Of a stretch of 64,000 nucleotides of DNA, positions 1-9,379 are shown in pieces (the first letter of the stretch is position 1; each line of letters begins with the position of its first letter). Below the pieces are notes generated by a model, which saw only the letters and a program-made list of their open reading frames with translations, made no database searches and had not been told where the DNA came from. The translations under genes and the position numbers were made by a program. The stretch is from Acinetobacter gandensis (GTDB taxonomy: Bacteria > Pseudomonadota > Gammaproteobacteria > Pseudomonadales > Moraxellaceae): NCBI RefSeq assembly GCF_001678755.1, contig NZ_LZDS01000026.1, positions 186,001 through 250,000 of the forward strand. Direction: 5' to 3'.

Positions 1-2
1 AC

Positions 3-827
3 CTCGCACCAGATGGTTTGAAAATGAAATCATCCGTGTTGGAAGATCACTATGTGCAAGTGAAATTGACACGCTTTGGTCGAGAAAGCCGTTTATTGGT
101 GGCCTATGACGTTACCCGTATGCATAACCTCGAACAAATGCGCAAAGACTTTGTCGATAATATTTCACATGAGCTGCGCACACCCCTTACCGTACTCAGT
201 GGTTATATAGAGACTTTTACCGACCAAGAAGACTTAAATCCACGCTGGAAACGTGCATTTGATCAAATGCAGTCACAAACTCGGCGTATGAATGCATTGG
301 TGAATGATTTATTGCTGTTATCGCGTTTAGAAAATGATAAAAAAGTAGCAAAAAATCAAATCATTGAAATGCCAAGTTTAATGAACCAATTATATGACGA
401 CGCACATGCCTATAACGTGGATTATGGACACACGCTGAACTTAGAAATAGACAGCCATTGCGACTTGATTGGTTCAGATGTCGAACTGGCTAGTGCTTTT
501 AGCAACTTGGTGACCAACGCCATCAAGTACACTCCCAAAGGTGGCACGGTGACTATCGGTTGGCATGATGATGGAACGCACGGTTATTTCACCGTAGAAG
601 ATACCGGTATTGGTATTGATCCTAAACATTTGCCACGACTGACAGAACGTTTTTATCGTGTCGATAGCGCGCGTAGTCGTCAAACAGGTGGCACCGGTTT
701 AGGGCTGGCCATCGTCAAACATGTACTGATGCAACATCAAGCATATTTAGAAATTGAATCGAAAGAAAATCGTGGTTCATTATTTAAAGTGGTATTTCCG
801 AAAGAGCGTCTTTATCACGTCAGCTAA
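3..827 (+). CDS. phoR: PhoR-like sensor histidine kinase (C-terminal part, 5' end outside window)
   Basis: The reading frame is open to the left edge, so the sensor N-terminus is missing from this window, not deleted. Visible are the dimerisation/phosphoacceptor H-box (NISHELRTPL, His codon at 168-170), the N-box (NAIKYTPKGG), the G1 box (DTGIGI) and the G2 box (GTGLGLAIVKH), which is a complete HisKA plus HATPase_c core. In this family the His passes phosphate to an OmpR-type regulator. The short linker before the H-box and the sequence style fit PhoR, the phosphate-starvation kinase usually preceded by phoB, but the partner gene is outside the window. The assignment as PhoR and not another OmpR-family kinase is an inference. 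Confidence 0.85.
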   Translation, partial: LAPDGLKMKSSVLEDHYVQVKLTRFGRESRLLVAYDVTRMHNLEQMRKDFVDNISHELRTPLTVLSGYIETFTDQEDLNPRWKRAFDQMQSQTRRMNALVNDLLLLSRLENDKKVAKNQIIEMPSLMNQLYDDAHAYNVDYGHTLNLEIDSHCDLIGSDVELASAFSNLVTNAIKYTPKGGTVTIGWHDDGTHGYFTVEDTGIGIDPKHLPRLTERFYRVDSARSRQTGGTGLGLAIVKHVLMQHQAYLEIESKENRGSLFKVVFPKERLYHVS

Positions 828-854
828 AATCCAAGTCTCATTATTTCAGTATGG

Positions 855-1520
855 TTAGCTAATGCGTTGCTCCGACTCGATTTGATGTTCACGTTGTTTC
901 GCTTGACGGTAAGCATCACGCTGCTGCATGCGTTGCAAAAATGCTTGAATCTGCGGATATTCACCTTTACTACGTGTGAGTAACGCTTCCAACGGAAATG
1001 TCATTTGAATATCTGCAAAGCTAAATGGCCCTGCGAAATATTCATTCTCGGCCAAATGCTGCTCGATAAAATAAATTTGATCTTTTAAACGTGGGCGAAT
1101 AAAGCCCCGCTTGACCCCATCACACACGCGACTGGCAATAGGTTTGATGACCCAAGGTACATGCTGTGGCACATTGGTCATCACCAATTGCATGACCAAT
1201 AAAGGCATCAGGGAACCTTCTGCATAATGCATCCAATATCGGTATTGCAGTCGAGATTGTTGCGTTTTCGGTGCAAAGTAACCGTGACGATCATAGTTCT
1301 CTTGTAAATATTCCAAGATCGCAGCCGACTCCGCCAATACCAAGCCATCATCAACCAAAATGGGGGATTTTCCCAAAGGATGAATGCTTTTTAATTCAAC
1401 TGGCGCAGAAAAGTTCGGCAAGCGCTTATACAGCTTGACTTGATAATCTAAGCCTAACTCTTGCATGGCCCATAAAATACGAAAGGAACGGGACTTTTCT
1501 AAATGATGTAATACCCGCAT
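855..1520 (-). CDS. Glutathione S-transferase family protein
   Basis: A cytosolic GST-type protein of about 221 residues. It has an N-terminal thioredoxin-fold half containing the SxSxRxLW-type opening (EKSRSFRILWAMQELG), the cis-Pro region (GKSPILVDDG) and the ESAAILEYL helix that normally binds the glutathione gamma-glutamyl group, followed by an all-helical C-terminal domain ending in FSFADIQMTFPLEAL. I chose ATG at 1520 because an AGGAG lies 8 bases upstream; a longer TTG-initiated frame reaches 1544. It is the last of three minus-strand genes of stress-defence character (pirin, OsmC, GST), although gaps over 100 bp argue against a tight operon. The substrate is unknown. Confidence 0.85.
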   Translation of the reverse strand: MRVLHHLEKSRSFRILWAMQELGLDYQVKLYKRLPNFSAPVELKSIHPLGKSPILVDDGLVLAESAAILEYLQENYDRHGYFAPKTQQSRLQYRYWMHYAEGSLMPLLVMQLVMTNVPQHVPWVIKPIASRVCDGVKRGFIRPRLKDQIYFIEQHLAENEYFAGPFSFADIQMTFPLEALLTRSKGEYPQIQAFLQRMQQRDAYRQAKQREHQIESEQRIS

Positions 1521-1664
1521 GGGTTCATCTCCTGCTGTATTCAAATCGAATTTTTTGTTATCTGGCAGTCATACTTTTTATCGTTGGCTTATTACCAACA
1601 TGTACAGGTTTTTATTCGCTTAATTGATGCCTAAACATATAAAAAACTTTTATTTTTACATACA

Positions 1665-2063
1665 TTATATGAGTCCTGTTTTAATGTCTAGACTGCGTAA
1701 TAGGGTCTTGGTGACAGGCGTTTTTTCACAAATTGCCAAGACTTTTTGCTGAAGCTCGTCACTTAAAGGGGTTTGAAAATTCAACCGACGATCAATCCAT
1801 TCTACGCCTTCTTTATTGGCACAAAAATCTGCCTCAACGCTAAACTCACCCAATTTAATTGCCTTGTGCTGTGCATACATGCGTAGCGTAATCATGGTAC
1901 AGGAAATTAAAGCCGAACAAAGCAAATCATAAGGTGCCAAACCCAAATCACCACCACCAAAAGATACTGGCTTATCGGTAATTAATTGATGCTGCCCACT
2001 CTGAATTTCACCCGACCATGGTGCGTTCAATGTTAGTACTTTAGCCTTTGCAACAATACCCAT
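1665..2063 (-). CDS. OsmC/Ohr-family protein
   Basis: A protein of 132 residues that matches the OsmC family, small dimeric thiol peroxidases acting on organic hydroperoxides. Both family cysteines are visible: one in the central helix ([18 protein letters not shown]) and one in the C-terminal [10 protein letters not shown] motif. ATG at 2063 is preferred because AAGGAAC sits about 6 bases upstream; the longer frame from 2108 adds a low-complexity N-terminus without family resemblance. It lies between GST and pirin on the same strand. The YhfA-like OsmC subgroup, whose substrate is not settled, is as likely as true OsmC or Ohr. Confidence 0.85.
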   Translation of the reverse strand: MGIVAKAKVLTLNAPWSGEIQSGQHQLITDKPVSFGGGDLGLAPYDLLCSALISCTMITLRMYAQHKAIKLGEFSVEADFCANKEGVEWIDRRLNFQTPLSDELQQKVLAICEKTPVTKTLLRSLDIKTGLI

Positions 2064-2171
2064 ATTGTGTTCCTTATTGTTTTCGATTCTATTATTGGCT
2101 AACAGCATCCAAACGTAAATTAAGTGCTGGAGCCATAGTTTTGATGCTTAAATTAATTTGAGCAAATGTCG

Positions 2172-3119
2172 TTAACGTGAGGCACGCATTTTTTCAGGGA
2201 ATGCTGGCGCTTCCAAACGTGGACCTTCATAGTCAGGGATTGAACCAAATCGTTCATCGTGATTAATCCATTGCTCTCGTGCGGTATTGAGCTCTTCTTG
2301 GGTGCGTCCAACAAAGTTCCACCACAGTAAAATCGGCGACTCGAAAGGCTCACCACCCAGTAGTAAGATGCGACTCCCTGCATGTATATCAACTTTTACT
2401 TGGCTTAAACCTGGCTCTAAAATCACCATGTTGTCATCATTGAGCTCATGACCATTAATTGTCGCTGTGCCCTCAAGTGCCATAAAACCATATTCGTACT
2501 TTGGATTTAGTACCAACTGTGTCGTCGTGCTTTCATTGGCCTGAAGGTCAACCCCTAAAAGTTCTGTATGTACCTGTACAGGCGATTTGGTTGCAAGAAA
2601 CTCACCCACCAATACTGTAAATTCAATACCATCTTGACTCACAACGGGTAGTTCTGGATAGTGGTCAAACTGGGGAGCCATATTAATTTTATCGTCTGGC
2701 AACGCAATCCAAAGCTGTGCCGCATGCATTTGAGTTTCTGTATCCGGTGCCACTTCTGTATGTGAAATACCGTATCCAGCCGTCATCAAATTAACTTGTT
2801 TCGGACGTATTAATTGCTGTGTACCCAAGCTATCGGTATGCATCATTGTGCCATCAATCATCCACGTAAACGTCTGCAAACCAATATGGGGATGTGGGCC
2901 TACATCTAAGCCATCACCTTGCGGAAAATGTACGGGACCAGCATGATCCAAGAAACACCATGCACCAATCATGCGTTTATAACGACTTGGTAAAGCACGT
3001 TTAATCACTGTACCTTGCCCAATTTCGGCACTACGCAATGGAAATTCTTGAATAAATTGGTTGACATATTTTTCGCAATCGTCCGAGTGAGATAATTCGG
3101 TGTAATTGGCATTAGTCAT
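2172..3119 (-). CDS. Pirin family protein
   Basis: A bicupin protein of 315 residues. The N-terminal cupin carries the pirin signature HPHIGLQTFTWMIDG, with the metal-binding His pair and a third His in MHTDSLG; a later HTEVAPD motif supplies the remaining ligand area. The C-terminal cupin (from about residue 180) contains LEGTATINGHEL. Pirins bind iron and some, such as YhhW, have quercetinase activity; the role here is not known. ATG at 3119 has AAGGGT about 7 bases upstream. It is transcribed toward OsmC with a gap of about 108 bp. Confidence 0.88.
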   Translation of the reverse strand: MTNANYTELSHSDDCEKYVNQFIQEFPLRSAEIGQGTVIKRALPSRYKRMIGAWCFLDHAGPVHFPQGDGLDVGPHPHIGLQTFTWMIDGTMMHTDSLGTQQLIRPKQVNLMTAGYGISHTEVAPDTETQMHAAQLWIALPDDKINMAPQFDHYPELPVVSQDGIEFTVLVGEFLATKSPVQVHTELLGVDLQANESTTTQLVLNPKYEYGFMALEGTATINGHELNDDNMVILEPGLSQVKVDIHAGSRILLLGGEPFESPILLWWNFVGRTQEELNTAREQWINHDERFGSIPDYEGPRLEAPAFPEKMRASR

Positions 3120-3511
3120 ATGGATACCCTTAATAATCTGGCTAAACCATCGTAAGCATGGTTTTAGCTCGGAAGTTTTTTACATTATATCTGTATTTTT
3201 TTAAGCGAATTTGTCCCCATTAATACGCTGAATCACAGCAATAGGACAATAGTTTTTTTGTTGCTTGATATGACGTCAAATACATATCAAAAGAAAATCT
3301 TCCTAATAGTCGCTACAAGAAAAATGCAGCTTGAAATCACGTGAATTGCAAAGTTGTGTAATGATTATTTTATTTAAAGTACATGATTTAAAACTAAAAA
3401 ATTAATTAAATCATTGTCATATTGATGTTTATTATTTAAACAAAATACGTTAAATTATAAAAGTTACATAAAATAACATTAGTAACCACTCTCAAATGGT
3501 GTACCTGCTGC
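3120..3511. other. Intergenic region between pirin and the broken diguanylate cyclase gene
   Basis: About 390 bp of AT-rich DNA with no convincing reading frame. It should hold the divergent promoters of the two flanking genes, but no -35/-10 pair is clear enough to name. The only structure noted is a perfect 9-bp inverted repeat, ATGATTTAA at 3383-3391 and TTAAATCAT at 3406-3414. Confidence 0.6.
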
Positions 3512-4687
3512 ATGATCAACGAGTATAAAAAAGAATCTCGACTACTGATTCAAAAAGCACTTGAGCAATCCTTTATCAGTGTTCCTGCCCAATTCCGCCA
3601 AGAGTTTTTTCGCTACCAGCAAGCCCAACTATTTAAATTTTTTCTACAAGTCAATCTGGTCGCTCAATTGGCCTATTTCTCCTACATTTTTGCTGATTGG
3701 TTCATGCTGCCAGATATAGGCTTTATTGCATTTTTAGTCAAAGGTTCTTACACCTTATGCATGACCTTGATTACCTTTGCCATTTATAAATACAGTAAAA
3801 GTAATTTAGTCTTTGATTTGATGCTGCCCGCTTCCATTGTGGGCGCAACTGCTATTTGGTTTTGGCTGGTGAATTTATCCCAAAGCCCCGATGTACCTAT
3901 TTATTTATATGCATCTTTGGTTTTTATTGTTTTAGCCAATTTATGTATTTAAATTCGTTTTAAAGCTGCGGTCATTATTTCAATGCTGATCAGCTTGATT
4001 ATGTACATTGGCGTCTATTTTGCAGTGTCTAAAAACTTACATCAGCTACAAATCTTTGCGCTGATTTATAACCCAGTCTTGATGTTTAGCTTATATATCA
4101 GCTGGAATTCGACCCAGAAATCACGCATTGTGTTTTTACATAATAAGTTAGATCAGTTAAACCGCGAAGCACTCGACATCATGGCACATACGGATGTGTT
4201 GACTGGGCTCAATAACCGCCGTCAATTTATGCAATTGGCCAATTATCATATTCATAGCCAAAATAAATTACAGCACCCTACCGCCTTGCTTATTTTTGAT
4301 GTAGATCGGTTTAAAACTATTAATGATCAATTTGGGCATTTTGTCGGTGATTTTGTCTTACAGCAAATTGCTGATACCTGCCGTCACGTGTTACGTAGCC
4401 AAGATATTCTTGCCCGTTTTGGAGGTGAAGAATTTATTATTCTTTTACCCAATACCAACCTGCATCAAACGATAGAAATCGCAGAAAGACTTCGTAAGTC
4501 AATTGAAAATTCTGGTGTGAAACTTGAAACGCAGCAAGAACTTAAGTTTACCGTATCGATTGGAATCGCAGAGTTTAATGCCAAAAATCGCGATTTACAT
4601 CACGTCATACAACTTGCAGATAAGGCACTTTATCAAGCAAAAAACATGGGACGCAATTCAATATCAACTTATAAAACAGCATCTTAA
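3512..4687 (+). pseudogene. Membrane diguanylate cyclase (GGDEF), interrupted by an in-frame TAA
   Basis: Two reading frames in the same phase, 3512-3952 and 3983-4687, together align end to end with the intact paralogue that follows at 4817. The N-terminal half is a membrane sensor with several hydrophobic helices. The C-terminal half is a complete GGDEF domain with GGEEF at 4421-4435 and an RxxD inhibitory site (RSQD) five residues before it. The break is the single codon TAA at 3950-3952, where the paralogue has CAA (Gln), so one C-to-T change explains it; no frameshift is needed. The downstream part could restart at ATG 3983, but I see no Shine-Dalgarno there. It could be a true pseudogene, a phase-variable or strain-specific null, or a sequencing error. 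Confidence 0.75.
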
Positions 4688-4816
4688 TAAACAATTTGTA
4701 ACACTATAAATCTCTGTTTTTTATCAACAAGTCTAAAAATACCCAATTTCAGGTAGATCAATTTTTAACCATTTTATCCATACTACGGCTAAGCCCAATC
4801 TGATTGGAGAAGGATC

Positions 4817-6136
4817 ATGTCTGTAGATGTACGAATGAGTTCCCGGACTGATTCGTCTGTGCAGGGAAAAAATAAAAATCAGACACATATGCTGAAATTA
4901 TCGGAATGTGACCTAGCAAATCGTGCTGTGATTGAAGACGCACTTGCTGATCCCTATGCACGTATCCCTTTACAGTTTAGAGCGTATTTTCTAAAGCATC
5001 AGTATGCGCATCAGTTGCCCTACTTACGTCAGGTCAACTACATTGCCCAGATTACTTTCCTGCTGTATTTTTTTGCCGATATTTTTATTATTCCAGACAT
5101 GATGTTTTGGTCAGGCTTATCTCGTGTAGCCATGATCATTGTCGCGCTCATTGTGAGCTTTTATTTATTTAAATATAAAAAAGACATTCGCATGTTAGAC
5201 ATGATTTTACCTGTGGGTACGGTCTGTTGTACGGCTATTTGGATTGGTCTACTACTCTTTTCAAATAGTCCTTTTGTTACTTCTTATATTTATGGCGCGG
5301 CTATTTTTATCTTGGTTGCCAACGTCTGCGTACAAACTCAGTTTAAGCCAGCGCTGTATTGTTCTGCACTCATCACGACCTTTGTTTATGTGGCAGTGAC
5401 CCAACTTTTGGCTTGGCAACAGGCCCTGATCTTTGTCATTGTCTCTATTCCAGTATGGATGATTAGTATTCACATGAGTTGGAATAATACTTTGAATGCG
5501 CGTCGTCATTTTTTACGCACATTATTAGACGACTGGAATATGCATACGTTGAAAAACTTAGCGCATACCGATGAATTGACTCAACTATATAACCGGCGCC
5601 AGTTTGTACAAATGGCAGAGCACCGTATTCATGAGTGGCCGACCCCAGCCAGCACCTGTTTATTGATGTTTGATGTCGATCATTTTAAGAAAATAAATGA
5701 TAGCTATGGTCATGATGTTGGCGATCAAGTCTTAAAATTAATTGCTGAAACAACACGTAAAGAAATGCGTCATAAAGATGTTCTTGCCCGCTTTGGTGGT
5801 GAAGAATTTATTGCATTGTTGTCGGAAACACAAATTCAGGATGCCATGCTCATCGCTGAGCGTATTCGCTTAAGTATTCAGCATCAGTTTTTGCATGACC
5901 GCGCCGATCACCGTATTCAATTTACCGTATCTATTGGGGTATCACAGTTAAAGTCACATACACAAAATTTATCTGAATTAATTAAACAAGCTGATATTGC
6001 GCTTTACCGTGCCAAAGAAAATGGACGTAACCGTGTTGAACGTTATGACCCAACAATGAAGCCTGAACGTAAAACCACAAGGGCATGGAAGTCGTTTACA
6101 CATAAAACTAGTGGTGATGCAAAACTTGAAAATTAA
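4817..6136 (+). CDS. Membrane-bound diguanylate cyclase (GGDEF)
   Basis: Makes cyclic di-GMP from two GTP. The 439 residues contain about 60 polar residues, a set of six or so hydrophobic helices (roughly residues 75-235) serving as an uncharacterised membrane sensor, then a GGDEF domain. The catalytic loop is GGEEF (about residues 327-331), preceded by RHKD, a canonical RxxD product-inhibition site. The DxxHFK metal and substrate motif (MFDVDHFKKIND) is present. There is no EAL domain. The start ATG follows GGAGAAGG. It is a tandem duplicate of the broken gene upstream, so it may now carry the function of both. Confidence 0.92.
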   Translation: MSVDVRMSSRTDSSVQGKNKNQTHMLKLSECDLANRAVIEDALADPYARIPLQFRAYFLKHQYAHQLPYLRQVNYIAQITFLLYFFADIFIIPDMMFWSGLSRVAMIIVALIVSFYLFKYKKDIRMLDMILPVGTVCCTAIWIGLLLFSNSPFVTSYIYGAAIFILVANVCVQTQFKPALYCSALITTFVYVAVTQLLAWQQALIFVIVSIPVWMISIHMSWNNTLNARRHFLRTLLDDWNMHTLKNLAHTDELTQLYNRRQFVQMAEHRIHEWPTPASTCLLMFDVDHFKKINDSYGHDVGDQVLKLIAETTRKEMRHKDVLARFGGEEFIALLSETQIQDAMLIAERIRLSIQHQFLHDRADHRIQFTVSIGVSQLKSHTQNLSELIKQADIALYRAKENGRNRVERYDPTMKPERKTTRAWKSFTHKTSGDAKLEN

Positions 6137-6183
6137 AACGATCCATCATGGTCAATTGTATATAAATGACCTTTATAGAAATA

Positions 6184-6211
6184 AAAAAAGGACGCCAAAG
6201 CGTCCTTTTTT
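6184..6211. terminator. Bidirectional intrinsic terminator after the diguanylate cyclase gene
   Basis: GGACGC (6190-6195), loop CAAA, GCGTCC (6200-6205), flanked by an A-run on the left and a T-run on the right. It can therefore terminate the plus-strand cyclase and also serve guaA on the other strand. Confidence 0.85.
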
Positions 6212-6244
6212 ATTGAAATATTCAGGTTACCCTGAATAGCCTCA

Positions 6245-6353
6245 AGCGTAGCTCTTGGCGTAATTTAGGCAAGAAGCTTCGCTTCTTGAAACCCCTCACT
6301 GCCGCGAGCGTAGCTCTTGGCGTAATTTAGGCAAGAAGCTTCGCTTCTTGAAA
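6245..6353. repeat. Two tandem 47-bp repeats, each carrying a perfect hairpin
   Basis: The unit beginning AGCGTAGCTCTTGG and ending CTTCTTGAAA occurs at 6245-6291 and again, identical, at 6307-6353, a period of 62 bp. Each copy contains the perfect inverted repeat CAAGAAGC-TTC-GCTTCTTG (6270-6288 and 6332-6350). They lie immediately after the guaA stop codon on its transcript. They resemble intergenic REP-like elements or processing/termination hairpins; no T-run follows them directly. Confidence 0.85.
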
Positions 6354-6361
6354 TCCCTAAA

Positions 6362-7930
6362 TTACTCCCATTCAATTGTTGCAGGTGGTTTAGACGATAC
6401 GTCATAAACAACACGAGAAACGTCAGCAATTTCGTTCATGATACGTGTCGAGATTTTGTCGACTAAATCGTATGGAAGGTGAGCGAAACGTGCTGTCATG
6501 AAGTCAACTGTTTCAACTGCACGTAGAGCGATAACCCATGCATAACGACGGCCATCACCCACTACACCAACAGATTTAACAGGTTGGAATACAGCAAATG
6601 CTTGCGCAGTTTTGTCATACCAACCGCTTGCGCGAAGTTCTTGCATAAAGATGTCATCAGCAAGACGAAGAATATCAGCATATTCTTTTTTCACTTCACC
6701 CAAAATACGAACACCAAGACCTGGGCCTGGGAATGGGTGACGGTAAAGCATTTCATAAGGAAGACCTAAAGTCGTACCTAAACGGCGTACTTCATCTTTG
6801 AACAAATCACGGATAGGCTCAACCAATTCAAATGCTAAATCTTCTGGTAAACCACCCACATTGTGGTGTGATTTAATCACGTGTGCTTTACCATTTTTGG
6901 TTGCAGCAGATTCGATTACGTCTGGGTAAATCGTACCTTGAGCAAGGAAGTTTACGCCATCAAGCTTACGTGCTTCTTCAGCGAATACTTCAATGAACTC
7001 ACGACCGATGATTTTACGTTTTTTCTCAGGATCAACTTCACCTGCAAGTGCAGTCAAGAAACGATCTTCAGCATCAGCACGAATCACACGGATACCCATG
7101 TTTTTCGCAAACATGTCCATCACTTGCTCGCCTTCGTTCAAACGAAGTAAACCGTTATCTACGAATACGCAAGTCAATTGGTCGCCAATCGCACGGTGAA
7201 GCAATGCAGCTACAACAGATGAATCTACACCACCTGAAAGACCAAGTAGAACTTTTTGATCACCAATTTGCGCGCGAAGTTGTTCAACACGTAAGTCAAT
7301 GATGTTTTCAGAGTTCCAAAGGTTACGACAACCACAGATACCATGTACGAAGTTCGATAAAATCTCAGCACCTTTTGCAGTGTGCGTTACTTCAGGATGG
7401 AATTGGATACCATAGAAACGACGTGCTTCATCAGAAACCATTGCAAATGGGCAGCTTGGCGTGCTTGCAGTCACTTGGAAACCTTCCGGAATCGCTGTTA
7501 CTTTGTCACCGTGGCTCATCCAAACTTTGAGTTGGTTTGCTGTATCTTCAAGATCGCCAATCAATTTGTCGCGAACTTGAATGTCTACTTCTGCATAACC
7601 AAATTCATGTACATCACCTGGCTCTACTTTACCGCCAAGTTGTTCTGACATGGTTTGTAGACCATAGCAAATACCAAGTACTGGCACGCCTAAGTTGAAT
7701 ACAACTTCAGGAGCACGTGGACTACCCGCTTCATAAACACTTTCTGGACCACCTGAAAGGATGATCCCGTTTGGGTTAAATGCACGAATGTCTTCTTCTG
7801 ACATATCAAATGCGTACATTTCTGAATAAACACCAGCTTCACGTACACGACGTGCAATAAGCTGACTATATTGAGAACCGAAATCCAAAATAAGGATACG
7901 GTCTTCAGTAATTTGGGTATTGGTAGTCAT
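6362..7930 (-). CDS. guaA: GMP synthase (glutamine-hydrolysing)
   Basis: Converts XMP to GMP using glutamine and ATP, the last step of guanine nucleotide synthesis. From ATG 7930 the protein has 522 residues, the usual family length; the frame extends to a TTG at 7939 but ATG fits better. The N-terminal class I amidotransferase has the nucleophile Cys88 in GICYGLQ and the catalytic FHPE. The middle ATP-pyrophosphatase domain has SGGVDSS, and the C-terminal dimerisation domain ends in PPATIEWE. It stands alone, with guaB not adjacent. Tandem hairpin repeats follow its stop codon. Confidence 0.98.
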   Translation of the reverse strand: MTTNTQITEDRILILDFGSQYSQLIARRVREAGVYSEMYAFDMSEEDIRAFNPNGIILSGGPESVYEAGSPRAPEVVFNLGVPVLGICYGLQTMSEQLGGKVEPGDVHEFGYAEVDIQVRDKLIGDLEDTANQLKVWMSHGDKVTAIPEGFQVTASTPSCPFAMVSDEARRFYGIQFHPEVTHTAKGAEILSNFVHGICGCRNLWNSENIIDLRVEQLRAQIGDQKVLLGLSGGVDSSVVAALLHRAIGDQLTCVFVDNGLLRLNEGEQVMDMFAKNMGIRVIRADAEDRFLTALAGEVDPEKKRKIIGREFIEVFAEEARKLDGVNFLAQGTIYPDVIESAATKNGKAHVIKSHHNVGGLPEDLAFELVEPIRDLFKDEVRRLGTTLGLPYEMLYRHPFPGPGLGVRILGEVKKEYADILRLADDIFMQELRASGWYDKTAQAFAVFQPVKSVGVVGDGRRYAWVIALRAVETVDFMTARFAHLPYDLVDKISTRIMNEIADVSRVVYDVSSKPPATIEWE

Positions 7931-8085
7931 GGCAAACAACTATGCAGGCAACGAATATAAGCGCCATATTCTATCATTTTTCTTAGGCTTTCGCACACTA
8001 TTCGGACAGGGTCAAAAATAGTCCATCAATGGATAAAAAAACGATATATGTACGGTTCAAAAATCTGCATTTTAAAAGGCAAAAA

Positions 8086-8102
8086 AGCGACCACTGGCCA
8101 CT
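8086..8102 (-). terminator. Intrinsic terminator of the DoxX gene
   Basis: Read on the minus strand: AGTGGCC, loop AGT, GGTCGCT, then a run of T. The 7-bp stem includes two G-U pairs. It lies about 17 bases after the DoxX stop codon. Confidence 0.6.
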
Positions 8103-8118
8103 TTTTTAATGACGCAAT

Positions 8119-8535
8119 TTATTTTTCAATCACATGATCCAGACTGAATTTTCCAGCACCGTGCAACATTAAGAAAAATAAACCACCTGTCATGGCTAAG
8201 TTTTTCATAAAGTTAATACCATCCTCAGCGCTGCCATGGAAAAGAAATGCAGTAATTAAACTAAATACCGCTAAACCCAATGCTGCAAATCGAGCTTGAA
8301 AGCCAAATAACAAGGTTAAGCCACCACCTAATTCAACCAAAATGGTCATCGGCAACAAGGCAGCAGGCACCCCCATAGACTCCATATATGCCGCTGTCGC
8401 TTGGTATGCGGTGACTTTACCCCAGCCCGCCACAATAAAAATGTACGCCATCAATACCCGCGCAACGAGACTCATCACTGCATTGAACTGTGTGTTTTGA
8501 CTTAAATTTTTTAACACTACATTTGGATTTAACAT
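8119..8535 (-). CDS. DoxX family membrane protein
   Basis: A protein of 138 residues with four predicted transmembrane helices, matching the DoxX/YphA family. Family landmarks are the first helix with ARVLMAYIFIVAGWGK, an ELGGGLTLLFGF stretch in the second helix, and FMKNLAMTGGLFFLMLHGAGKFSLD at the end. Members are inner-membrane proteins of poorly defined role, some linked to thiosulfate oxidation or redox defence. It is divergent from the DedA gene and followed by its own terminator, so it is probably monocistronic. Confidence 0.85.
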   Translation of the reverse strand: MLNPNVVLKNLSQNTQFNAVMSLVARVLMAYIFIVAGWGKVTAYQATAAYMESMGVPAALLPMTILVELGGGLTLLFGFQARFAALGLAVFSLITAFLFHGSAEDGINFMKNLAMTGGLFFLMLHGAGKFSLDHVIEK

Positions 8536-8729
8536 GTTCAGACCTAATTTGAATATTGTTCAGAAGATGTGCACAGCTTAGGTCGTTTACTATTCGCTTT
8601 AAATATAGTTTTTTAATACCCATCATTCTATTTATGCAACGAAGTCTCGGCAAATTATTTACGTTTTAATACTGACTTTAAAGGCACAGGCTGATAGCAT
8701 CTGAGCACTATTTCACGTACGAAAGACTC

Positions 8730-9356
8730 ATGGAACTGATTGATTTTATATTACATGTTGATGACCATTTGCTCGAATTTATTCGTAATTATGGCGTTTG
8801 GATTTATGCAATTCTGTTCCTGATTATTTTTGTCGAAACTGGCCTTGTAGTCATGCCTTTTCTACCGGGCGATAGTTTACTTTTTGCTGCAGGCGCCTTA
8901 GCTGCCTCTACCGGAGCAATGGATCCTTGGGCACTCATTGCCTTGTTATTTATAGCCGCCGTTTTAGGCGATACGCTGAACTATCATATTGGTAAATATA
9001 TTGGCCCGCGTGTCTTTGAACTTGATTCCCGCTTTATTAACCGCCAACATTTAGTCAACACACAAAAGTTTTTTGAAAAGCATGGTGGTAAAACCATTAT
9101 CTTTGCGCGTTTTGTACCTTTTGCACGTACCTTTGCACCTTTTGTTGCTGGCGCAGGTAGCATGAATTATAAATATTTCATTACCTTTAATATGATCGGT
9201 GCCATTTGCTGGGTAGGTTCGTTTATTACCCTTGGTTATTTATTTGGCAACATGCCGATTGTAAAAGACAATTTCACCCATCTTATTTTTGGCATCATTA
9301 TTATCAGTGTCTTACCGGGAATTATTGGTTATATTCGCTCAAAATTAAAAAAATAA
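8730..9356 (+). CDS. DedA family membrane protein
   Basis: A protein of 208 residues with the DedA/VTT (SNARE-associated) pattern. It has a re-entrant region with ETGLVVMPFLPGDSLLFAAG, which carries the conserved acidic residue and Pro-Gly, and the FARFVPFARTFAPFVAGAG motif with the two arginines characteristic of the family. DedA proteins are needed for proton-motive force and envelope homeostasis, and several are now known as phospholipid or undecaprenyl-phosphate translocases. Which lipid this one moves cannot be read from the sequence. It is divergently transcribed from DoxX. Confidence 0.92.
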   Translation: MELIDFILHVDDHLLEFIRNYGVWIYAILFLIIFVETGLVVMPFLPGDSLLFAAGALAASTGAMDPWALIALLFIAAVLGDTLNYHIGKYIGPRVFELDSRFINRQHLVNTQKFFEKHGGKTIIFARFVPFARTFAPFVAGAGSMNYKYFITFNMIGAICWVGSFITLGYLFGNMPIVKDNFTHLIFGIIIISVLPGIIGYIRSKLKK

Positions 9357-9379
9357 GCTTAATTTTTTCTCATTAAAGT

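Noticed and set aside
3..827. Truncated kinase as a pseudogene
   Set aside because: The frame is open to the window edge, so the missing N-terminus is a window effect.
8417..8653. Minus-strand frame overlapping the DoxX start
   Set aside because: It shares sequence with DoxX in another frame and has no family resemblance or ribosome site.
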